In this document: positions 1-4,916 of the stretch, in pieces
Numbering within the stretch: the stretch's first letter is position 1
How the letters are laid out: the number at the start of each line of letters is the position of its first letter
DNA from: Planctomycetota bacterium
GTDB lineage: Bacteria > Planctomycetota > Planctomycetia > Pirellulales > Pirellulaceae
Length of the DNA: 6,458 nucleotides
Assembly: GCA_023430365.1 (NCBI GenBank)
Contig: JAEZAS010000361.1
Location: 1 to 6,458, forward strand
Direction: 5' to 3'
Program-made: the position numbers and the translations under genes
The notes under the pieces: model-generated
Told to the model about the DNA's origin: nothing
Seen by the model: only the letters and a program-made list of their open reading frames with translations
The model's database searches: none

Positions 1-1370
1 TCGACGATCCGGCGCTCTTGGGACGCAAGATCTGGTTCGGTGTGCGCAGCTTCGGCTATGAGTTTCCCGCCGACGGGTTCGGCAGCCGTGGCCGGGCGCT
101 TGAGGTCCGCTCGGGCGAATCGGTCACACTAAAAATCGAGCGCAAGCAGCTTGGCGAGCGGATGTATCGCGTCACCGGCGAGGGCATCTATCGCGACACG
201 GTGCTCGCCGGGCGGAAGGCTCCGCTCCAGGAGCCGCTGGTCAACGCTCAGGTGGTTGGCCAGGACAGCGTGCAGCCGGTCGTCTATCGCGACACGCTCT
301 ACCTGTTTTGGGGCGATACATCGCGGCAGGCCTATCCGCTCGGACTGTTCGCCATGGCGGGAGCGACGGTGAAGCTGCCGCAGCAAGGCGGGCTCGATCC
401 GGCCGTGGGGGTGGAGCTGAACTACTTCAAGGACCAGAACGGTTTTGCCCGGCCGATGGCGCCGCTCGACGCCCCGGGGCCCGTGTGGGTCGAGGGGGTT
501 TACACGGTGAAGGACGAGCAGGGGGAGGAACGGATGCTCGGCCATTACTCGCGGATGGAAAGCCTCGCCAAACGGGTCGAACGCGGCGTGATGCAGTTCG
601 ACGACGAAACGCAGACGTTTCAGAAGATCAAGGAGGTTCCGCTCGATGCGCCGCTGGTGAGCGGCGGCAAGCCGTTTCGGGTGGAGGTCGCCGGCCAGGA
701 ATACATCTACTTCGCCGATCCCTATCCCTGCATCCGCGTGAAGGCTGACTGGAAGAGCGTCAGCGACCTGTCGCAGTACGAAGGTCTGACGCCGCTGCGG
801 CCGGGAACGCGGCTCACTCCCCGGCATCCAGCCCTCGAGCGCGACGCGGAGGGCAAACTGGTGTTTGCCTGGAAGCGGAACACGCCTCCCCTCTCGCCGG
901 AGCAACTGCGCGGGCTGATCGAGTCGGGGGATATCCAACTCGACGAATGCCCGCTGCGGCTGGTCGATGTGGAGAGCGACAATCCGGTGCAGATTCACCG
1001 GGGCTCGGTGCAGTGGAACGAGTACCGGAAGAAGTGGGTGATGATCTTCAACGAGTTCATGGGGCAAACGATGCTCGGCGAAGTCTGGTACGCCGAAGCG
1101 TCCCAGCCGGAAGGGCCCTGGCACAGGGCCCGCAAGATCGCCACGCACCATCTGCCAGCCACCGGCGGCGCCGACAAGCAGGCGCTGACGATGGACTTTT
1201 ACAATCCCTGTCAGCATCCGTACTTCGCGCAGGACGGCGGCCGGCTGATCTACTTCGAGGGAACGTACACCAACTCGTTCTCCGGCTATCCGACGCCGAC
1301 GCCCCGGTATGAGTACAACCAGCTCATGTACCGACTCGATCTTTCGGACGAACGGCTGAAAGGGCTGTAG
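1..1370 (+). CDS. Uncharacterised beta-rich, propeller-like protein, 3' part (5'-truncated by window edge)
   Basis: The frame is open from the left edge (first full codon at 3) to a TAG at 1368-1370, giving 455 visible residues; the true start lies outside. A TTG at 18 would be a formal start, but the residues before it (DDPAL) read on naturally, so it is probably internal. Roughly the first 90 residues look like a small beta-sandwich (alternating beta, with GESVTLKIERK) ending in EPLVNAQVVGQDS. The rest has repeated aromatic and Gly/Asp-rich strands such as VVYRDTLYLFWGDT, GPVWVEGVYTV, RGSVQWNEYRKKWVMIFNE, GEVWYAEA and GGRLIYFEGTYT, ending in YEYNQLMYRLDLSDERL. This pattern recalls five-bladed propeller folds of the DUF4185 or GH43-like type found in many planctomycete hypothetical proteins. 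No catalytic triad can be assigned with confidence, so no enzyme activity is claimed. Whether it has a signal peptide cannot be seen. No clear terminator follows directly; a promoter begins 12 bases after the stop. Confidence 0.85.
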   Translation, partial: DDPALLGRKIWFGVRSFGYEFPADGFGSRGRALEVRSGESVTLKIERKQLGERMYRVTGEGIYRDTVLAGRKAPLQEPLVNAQVVGQDSVQPVVYRDTLYLFWGDTSRQAYPLGLFAMAGATVKLPQQGGLDPAVGVELNYFKDQNGFARPMAPLDAPGPVWVEGVYTVKDEQGEERMLGHYSRMESLAKRVERGVMQFDDETQTFQKIKEVPLDAPLVSGGKPFRVEVAGQEYIYFADPYPCIRVKADWKSVSDLSQYEGLTPLRPGTRLTPRHPALERDAEGKLVFAWKRNTPPLSPEQLRGLIESGDIQLDECPLRLVDVESDNPVQIHRGSVQWNEYRKKWVMIFNEFMGQTMLGEVWYAEASQPEGPWHRARKIATHHLPATGGADKQALTMDFYNPCQHPYFAQDGGRLIYFEGTYTNSFSGYPTPTPRYEYNQLMYRLDLSDERLKGL

Positions 1371-1381
1371 GTTGTCGCTAA

Positions 1382-1410
1382 TTGACAGTTTGTTGAAAGT
1401 TGTTTAAAAT
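1382..1410 (+). promoter_or_regulatory. Near-consensus sigma70-type promoter (TTGACA-N17-TAAAAT)
   Basis: A perfect -35 hexamer TTGACA lies at 1382-1387. After a 17-base spacer there is TAAAAT at 1405-1410 (5 of 6 to TATAAT). The expected start point is about 1417. It sits just after the stop of the upstream gene and about 490 bases before the next start codon, so it either drives a non-coding transcript or a very long leader. The surrounding stretch is A/T-rich compared with the rest of the window, which fits a real promoter. No activator or repressor site can be named. Confidence 0.55.
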
Positions 1411-1537
1411 AGCAAGTCCTGGATGGCGGGAGGTGCGGGCGAGGCAATCCCACTCTTAGGGAAGGCCAAATTCCCTTGTGGAGTTCGATCCGGTAGCCGC
1501 TGATCGACGTAAGTGAGAGTGAACCCGGCGACTGGCT

Positions 1538-1617
1538 GTTGATTTACCCGGTGGGTTTATCAACGAGTTGGGGCCCCCATGGGGGTGTTGATAAACCCCG
1601 GGAGTTAATCAACACCC
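1538..1617. repeat. Two tandem 27-bp palindromes, 49-bp period
   Basis: The units at 1538-1564 and 1587-1613 have the same length, match at 21 of 27 positions, and each begins GTTGAT and ends ATCAAC. Each folds on itself: the first as GTTGAT..ACCC, loop GGT, GGGT..ATCAAC; the second with a flank-extended stem GGGTGTTGAT (1583-1592) against ATCAACACCC (1608-1617). In addition GGGTTTATCAAC (1553-1564) pairs perfectly over 12 bases with GTTGATAAACCC (1587-1598), which excludes both single hairpins. Between the units lies the perfect 12-bp palindrome CCCCCATGGGGG (1574-1585). The half-sites could be protein-binding DNA palindromes, RNA hairpins, or copies of a dispersed intergenic repeat. Confidence 0.8.
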
Positions 1618-1685
1618 TGGTGAGCGGCGGAGAAGACTTCGGGCGAGCGAGGGAGTCGGTGGGCCGCGTGGTTAGGGGGCGGGAG

Positions 1686-1714
1686 GAGCCCTTGGGTCTT
1701 TGGGGCTCGTTTTT
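1686..1714 (+). terminator. Terminator-like hairpin with T5 run
   Basis: GAGCCC (1686-1691) pairs with GGGCTC (1703-1708) across an 11-base loop that can gain one U-G pair. One base later comes TTTTT at 1710-1714. The stem is short and the T run modest, so it is a weak to moderate intrinsic terminator. It would end the transcript begun near 1417 and isolate it from the gene at 1902. Confidence 0.45.
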
Positions 1715-1757
1715 GAGGATCAGCGCGGCGGAGTGGTCGGGTTGGGTTGTTTTTGAC

Positions 1758-1778
1758 GGTTAGGCCGGAGGCCTAACC
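1758..1778. repeat. 9-bp perfect inverted repeat, loop GGA
   Basis: GGTTAGGCC (1758-1766) and GGCCTAACC (1770-1778) are perfect reverse complements with a three-base loop. No T run follows, so it is not a classic terminator. Its form, with CCTAACCTACGG continuing to the right, resembles short palindromes scattered between genes in planctomycete genomes; this resemblance is from memory and is not tested here. Confidence 0.7.
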
Positions 1779-1789
1779 TACGGTTCGCA

Positions 1790-1819
1790 GTGGCATCGGG
1801 GGTGGCGAGTGCGTACAAT
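1790..1819 (+). promoter_or_regulatory. Possible promoter of the CPFC-protein gene (GTGGCA-N18-TACAAT)
   Basis: TACAAT at 1814-1819 matches the -10 consensus at 5 of 6 positions. GTGGCA at 1790-1795 matches the -35 box at 4 of 6 with an 18-base spacer. Transcription would start near 1826, giving a leader of about 75 bases before the ATG at 1902. A start there would rule out the in-frame GTG at 1809 as the initiation codon. Confidence 0.4.
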
Positions 1820-1901
1820 CAAAGGTCATTCTTGGACGCCGCCCGAATTGCCGCTCTGGTCCGTCCCGCCGATCCCCTTGCTCTTCAAGAGGTTACCGCC
1901 G

Positions 1902-3410
1902 ATGGCGAGAACTCTTTTTGCCTCGTTTTTGACCGTTGCTTTTTTGGTTGGCGCGCTGGCTGGCACGGCCAATGCCTGTCCGTTCTGCACGGCCACGGCC
2001 CAGACGTTCACCGAAGAAATCGGGACGATGGACGCCGTCGTCGTCGCGAAGCTCGTGGAACTGCCCCCAGCCAATCAGAAGGCGGGGGACGAGATCGGCA
2101 AGGCCAAGTTCCAAGTGGTCGACGTGATCAAAGGGGACTCGATCGTGAAGAAGGGGGGCGTCGTCGAGACGCTCTTCTTCGGCGAAGGCAAGCCGGGGCA
2201 GAACTTCCTGATCATGGGCATCGACCCGCCCAGCATCATGTGGTCGACGCCGCTGCCGCTGAGCGATCGCGGTCGCGAGTACCTGAACAATGTCCTGAAG
2301 CTCCCCAAGGACGGCCTCGAGCGATACATCTTCTTCCAGAACTACCTGGAAGACACCGATGAAATGCTCGCCCGCGACTCGTACGACGAGTTCGCCAAGG
2401 CGCCGTACGACATCGTGAAGAAGCTCAAGCCGCACATGGACAAGGAGCAGATCATCGCCAATATCAAGAACCCGGACGTCCCTGCCAGCCGGCGGCGGTT
2501 GTACCTGGTGATGCTGGGGGTGTGTGGCGACGAGAGCGATGTGGCCATGCTCGAGAAGTTCATGCGGTCGGAAGATCGCAAGGACAAGACCGGGCTCGAC
2601 GCGCTGGTCGCCTGCTACCTGACGCTGCGGGGTGAAAAAGGCCTGCCGGTCGTCGAAGAGCTGTTTTTGGCGAACAAAAAGTCGGACTACGCCGACACCT
2701 ATGCGGCGATCATGGCCCTGCGATTCCACGGAACCGAAGGGGGCGTGATCGACAAGTCGCACCTCACCAAGAGCCTGCACCACATGCTCGAGCGGCCGGA
2801 ACTGGCCGACCTGGTGATTCCCGACCTCGCCAAGTGGGAAGACTGGTCGGTGATGGACCAACTGATGGAGCTGTACAAGAAGGCGGACGAGAAAACGAGC
2901 TGGGTCCGCGTTCCGGTAATCAACTACCTGCGAGCCTGCCCGCTGCCGAAGGCGAAGGAACTGCTGAGCGAGTGCGAAAAGATCGATCCCGCCGCCGTGA
3001 AGCGGGCCAACACGTTCTTCCCGAGCACCAACAGCGAGACGCCCGACGCCAACAAGGCCTCGCGGATCGAACGCAAGCAGCAGCGGGCGATGACCGCCTC
3101 GTATGCGGCCGTGACGCAAAATGTCGACGTGGTCCTGGCTTCGGCTGAGACGGCCGTCGAGGAATCGGCGGAGGACGAAGCTCCGGCGAAGCTAAGCACG
3201 ACCGATCTGGCCGAGGCCAAACCGGCTGGCGCCGCGGTGGACGCGGGGTCGGAAGTGGCGCTATCGGTGAATCCGGGAGCCACGCCGGCCGCGGCGATCC
3301 GCGAAATCTCCCGGCACAAGGCGAACCGTTGGCTGGTGCTCGGCGTACCGTGGGCTGTAGGGGTTGGGTTGTTGATTGTGCAGTGGAGCCTGCTGCGCGG
3401 GCGGGGCTGA
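1902..3410 (+). CDS. Exported, C-terminally membrane-anchored CPFC protein of unknown function
   Basis: 502 aa. The ATG at 1902 is chosen over an in-frame GTG at 1809 because AAGAGG (1887-1892) lies 9 bases before it and because it places a clean signal peptide at the N-terminus (residues 1-25: hydrophobic core, then ANA before the cut). The mature protein would begin CPFC (residues 26-29), a CxxC pair; the cut site is of signal peptidase I type rather than a good lipobox. Residues 30-110 look like a small beta-barrel (MDAVVVAKLV, KFQVVDVIKGD, FLIMGID), possibly related to the netrin/TIMP-like OB fold, but this is only a guess. Residues 195-365 are mostly helical and resemble HEAT-type repeats. 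Residues 395-468 are an Ala/Glu-rich linker. Residues 475-496 form a membrane helix followed by the basic tail LLRGRG. The bulk should therefore face the periplasm, anchored at the C-terminus. I know no function. The next gene starts 129 bases later behind its own promoter-like sequence, so co-transcription is uncertain. Confidence 0.9.
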   Translation: MARTLFASFLTVAFLVGALAGTANACPFCTATAQTFTEEIGTMDAVVVAKLVELPPANQKAGDEIGKAKFQVVDVIKGDSIVKKGGVVETLFFGEGKPGQNFLIMGIDPPSIMWSTPLPLSDRGREYLNNVLKLPKDGLERYIFFQNYLEDTDEMLARDSYDEFAKAPYDIVKKLKPHMDKEQIIANIKNPDVPASRRRLYLVMLGVCGDESDVAMLEKFMRSEDRKDKTGLDALVACYLTLRGEKGLPVVEELFLANKKSDYADTYAAIMALRFHGTEGGVIDKSHLTKSLHHMLERPELADLVIPDLAKWEDWSVMDQLMELYKKADEKTSWVRVPVINYLRACPLPKAKELLSECEKIDPAAVKRANTFFPSTNSETPDANKASRIERKQQRAMTASYAAVTQNVDVVLASAETAVEESAEDEAPAKLSTTDLAEAKPAGAAVDAGSEVALSVNPGATPAAAIREISRHKANRWLVLGVPWAVGVGLLIVQWSLLRGRG

Positions 3411-3445
3411 GCCGCTTTGCTGGTTCGGCGGCTTCCGGGCTGCAC

Positions 3446-3505
3446 GACTCCCTCGCCCTGGCTCTCTCCCGGACGGAGAGGGGACTGCGCCGGCGGACGT
3501 TTGAC
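3446..3505. repeat. 60-bp dispersed repeat, copy A
   Basis: This aligns without gaps to 4289-4348 at 45 of 60 positions. Shared blocks include CCTCGCCCT near the left end, GAGAGG in the middle and GGACGTTTGA at the right end. Inside, CTCTCC (3464-3469) pairs with GGAGAG (3475-3480). The mirrored CCCTC/GAGGG design resembles intergenic repeats that I associate with planctomycete genomes. Confidence 0.75.
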
Positions 3506-3528
3506 ATTCGTTTCTGTCGTTCGATATT
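3501..3528 (+). promoter_or_regulatory. Possible promoter of the DUF3299-like gene (TTGACA-N16-GATATT)
   Basis: A perfect TTGACA lies at 3501-3506 and GATATT (4 of 6) at 3523-3528, 16 bases apart. The start point would fall near 3535, only about 5 bases before the ATG at 3540 or 14 before the ATG at 3549. Five of the six -35 bases lie inside repeat copy A. The -10 box is weak. Confidence 0.35.
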
Positions 3529-3539
3529 TGCTTCCAGCC

Positions 3540-4220
3540 ATGGCTACGATGTCTGACGTTTCTCTTTCTACGTACGAAGACCCTGAAGTGCAGCCGTACC
3601 GGTCGATCAGCCGGTCGGCGATCCTTTCGGTCGTGCTCGCGGTGCTGTCGCTGCTGGCGCTGATCAGCCCAGCCCTGTTGATCCTGCCGATCGTGGGTTT
3701 CGTGCTGGGGCTGACCGCTCTCTCGGCGATTCGGCGGTTTCCGATGGAATACACGGGCCGTGGGCTGGCGCTCACCGGTTCGGTGGCCTGCGGCCTGATT
3801 GCGGCGGTCGGCGGGTCGATGCACACCTACGAGTACTACACCGAGGTGCCGGAAGGGTACCAACGGATCTCGTTCGCCGATTTGCAGCCCGATCCAGGTC
3901 GGCCGGAACCGATTCCGGATCAGGCGGTCGAACTGAGCGGCGACAAGATTTTCATCAAAGGCTATATGCACCCGGGCGTTGCTAGCTCGGGGAAGGTGAA
4001 GCACTTCATCCTGGTGCCCGACATGGGAACCTGCTGCTTCGGCGGCCAGCCGAAGGCGACCGATATGATCGAAGTGGTCATTACCGACGACGCCTATCGC
4101 GTTTCGTACGCCCCGCGGCGGATGAAGCTGATGGGGACGTTCGCCGTGTCGCGTGGTCCCCGCGAAAGCCTGGGGCTGAACGACGTGTGGTACCACCTGA
4201 CGGCGGACAAGGTGCAGTAG
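3540..4220 (+). CDS. Three-span membrane protein with extracytoplasmic DUF3299-like domain
   Basis: 226 aa from the ATG at 3540; an ATG three codons later (3549) is an equal alternative, and neither has a clear Shine-Dalgarno sequence. The frame stays open upstream to 3417, but that part overlaps the repeat and is not protein-like. Residues 1-25 are a polar cytoplasmic or lumenal tail. Hydrophobic segments are at about 26-45, 47-64 and 75-94; the first pair with a short Pro turn resembles the DUF4190 two-helix unit. Residues 105-225 form a soluble domain with KIFIKGYMHPG (136-146), FILVPDMGTCCFGGQP (156-171, adjacent Cys165-Cys166) and MKLMGTFAV (195-203). This order matches what I remember of DUF3299, a small domain of exported proteins with no settled role. 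The cysteine pair could bind metal or form a disulfide, which is speculation. Copies of a 60-bp repeat lie on both sides. Confidence 0.88.
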   Translation: MATMSDVSLSTYEDPEVQPYRSISRSAILSVVLAVLSLLALISPALLILPIVGFVLGLTALSAIRRFPMEYTGRGLALTGSVACGLIAAVGGSMHTYEYYTEVPEGYQRISFADLQPDPGRPEPIPDQAVELSGDKIFIKGYMHPGVASSGKVKHFILVPDMGTCCFGGQPKATDMIEVVITDDAYRVSYAPRRMKLMGTFAVSRGPRESLGLNDVWYHLTADKVQ

Positions 4221-4288
4221 GGGCCAGGGGGGCGAACCTTTGGGTCCGTCCGGGGCTCTTTTGGGTGCATGGCCGGTATCTGGGGCCT

Positions 4289-4348
4289 GACTTCCTCGCC
4301 CTAACCCTCTTCCAGAGGGAGAGGACACCGAGTAGGTGGACGTTTGAG
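4289..4348. repeat. 60-bp dispersed repeat, copy B
   Basis: This is the downstream partner of the copy at 3446-3505, in the same orientation and 75% identical without gaps. Its central hairpin is CCCTCT (4305-4310), loop TCC, AGAGGG (4314-4319). No T run follows, so it is not a typical intrinsic terminator, although it is the first strong hairpin after the stop at 4220. Confidence 0.75.
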
Positions 4349-4391
4349 GGAAGTATCGGACAGAGCGGTTGTAGCTGAATGGCACGTCCGC

Positions 4392-4419
4392 TTGTGCCCG
4401 GCTCAGGCTGGCCTATAAT
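4392..4419 (+). promoter_or_regulatory. tRNA-Gly promoter (perfect TATAAT)
   Basis: A perfect -10 box TATAAT lies at 4414-4419. The best -35 candidate is TTGTGC at 4392-4397 (3 of 6, 16-base spacer). Transcription would start near 4426, giving a 5' leader of roughly 50 bases removed by RNase P. The strength rests on the -10 box, while the -35 is poor. Confidence 0.6.
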
Positions 4420-4478
4420 TGCGTCCGATACGGCCTTTACAACGAGGCTCGGATCGGCAAAATGACGAGTCCGCTAAC

Positions 4479-4551
4479 GCGGGTGTAGCTCAGTTGGTAG
4501 AGCACCACGTTGCCAACGTGGTTGTCGTGGGTTCGAATCCCATCACCCGCT
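4479..4551 (+). tRNA. tRNA-Gly (anticodon GCC)
   Basis: A complete 73-base cloverleaf. The acceptor stem is GCGGGTG (4479-4485) with CACCCGC (4544-4550), 7 of 7 paired. The D stem is GCTC/GAGC (4488-4491 and 4500-4503). The anticodon stem is CCACG/CGTGG (4505-4509 and 4517-4521), with loop TTGCCAA and anticodon GCC at 4512-4514. The variable loop has five bases, and the T arm is GTGGG-TTCGAAT-CCCAT (4527-4543) with one G-U pair. The discriminator base is T (4551), as usual for bacterial tRNA-Gly. CCA is not encoded (CTT follows), so the tail must be added by the nucleotidyltransferase. It reads the GGC and GGT codons, common in this GC-rich genome. Confidence 0.97.
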
Positions 4552-4596
4552 CTTAGGCCTTTCCTGCGGGAAGGGCAGAGTTTGAAGTAACCGTTG

Positions 4597-4643
4597 CCCG
4601 AAGCGCACCCAGGCCCTTGGGCGTGCTTCGGGTTGGTTTTTTT
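4597..4643 (+). terminator. Strong intrinsic terminator of the tRNA-Gly transcript
   Basis: CCCGAAGC (4597-4604) pairs with GCTTCGGG (4625-4632), and the stem continues with GCACCC against GGGCGT (one A-C mismatch, one G-U pair), about 14 pairs in all around a short loop. TTGG and then seven T (4637-4643) follow. It lies about 45 bases after the tRNA and separates the tRNA unit from tig. Confidence 0.85.
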
Positions 4644-4662
4644 GTGGAACGTGTGCGGCGGA

Positions 4663-4770
4663 TTCGCTTTAGCGAAGGCTGTAGGGAACAGCCGGACGCG
4701 CCGTTCTGAAATCGCGAGTAGACGCCCCTGGCTAAAAGGGGCGCGGAACGCCAGCGAGGGCGGTCCCTAC
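4663..4770. repeat. Cluster of short hairpins between inverted GTAGGGA/TCCCTAC
   Basis: Three hairpins follow one another: TTCGCT-TT-AGCGAA (4663-4676), GGCTGT-AGGGA-ACAGCC (4677-4693), and CGCCCC (4723-4728) with GGGGCG (4738-4743). GTAGGGA at 4681-4687 is repeated inverted as TCCCTAC at 4764-4770, so the right half looks like a diverged, inverted copy of the left. The sequence has no supported coding frame and resembles dispersed intergenic repeat material. It occupies most of the 273-base gap before tig. Confidence 0.6.
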
Positions 4771-4916
4771 CACGCTAGTACTGGCGACCGACGAAAAAGA
4801 CACATCCTTTCGCAACTGCTGGCCCCGAAATTGCCGCCGGCATCTGCATCTCTCCCTTGCCCGTAACAGCGAAGCCCACAGCACCCACAGCCCAAGGCTA
4901 AGAGGCACCAGAGCTC

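Larger units (their letters stand above)
1417..1714 (+). ncRNA. Candidate non-coding transcript or structured leader, about 300 nt
   Basis: The boundaries are inferred from the promoter at 1382-1410 and the hairpin plus T run ending at 1714. Within it, AGGGAA/TTCCCT (1458-1463 with 1471-1476) and TCGATC-CGG/CCG-GATCGA (1485-1493 with 1497-1507, two-base bulge) form two local hairpins. CACTCT (1451-1456) can pair with AGAGTG (1516-1521) to enclose both in a three-way junction. Two palindromic 27-mers follow. I compared it by eye with RNase P RNA, tmRNA, SRP RNA and the cobalamin, TPP, SAM and glycine riboswitches and could not assign it to any. A 6S-like RNA cannot be excluded, because that family has little sequence conservation. 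The only open frame inside (TTG at 1539, 74 codons) runs through the palindromes and the terminator and is not convincing. It could equally be a repeat-filled spacer. Confidence 0.35.

Noticed and set aside
129..1217. 362-codon open frame on the - strand
   Set aside because: It mirrors the propeller-like gene, with low-quality composition and no motif.
1451..1530. Cobalamin riboswitch, suggested by TTAGGGAA and GTAAGTGAG
   Set aside because: The conserved core order and the B12-box are missing, and the downstream gene is not a B12 gene.
1538..1617. CRISPR-like repeat array
   Set aside because: There are only two units, diverged from each other, with a spacer shorter than the repeat and no cas genes in view.
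1539..1763. 74-codon + strand frame from a TTG
   Set aside because: It reads through two palindromes and a terminator-like hairpin, has no ribosome binding site, and its sequence reflects the repeats.
1809..1901. N-terminal extension of the CPFC protein from GTG at 1809
   Set aside because: The extra 31 residues precede a clean signal peptide, and the putative promoter would start transcription after this codon.
1893..3119. 408-codon open frame on the - strand
   Set aside because: It mirrors the CPFC-protein gene; its composition is of shadow type and it has no recognisable motif.
3261..4385. 374-codon - strand frame containing SPSGRGLGRGS
   Set aside because: The Gly/Arg motif is only the translation of the 60-bp repeat, and the rest is antisense to the DUF3299-like gene.
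4594..4866. 90-codon + strand frame
   Set aside because: It overlaps the tRNA terminator and the hairpin cluster and has no recognisable protein features.
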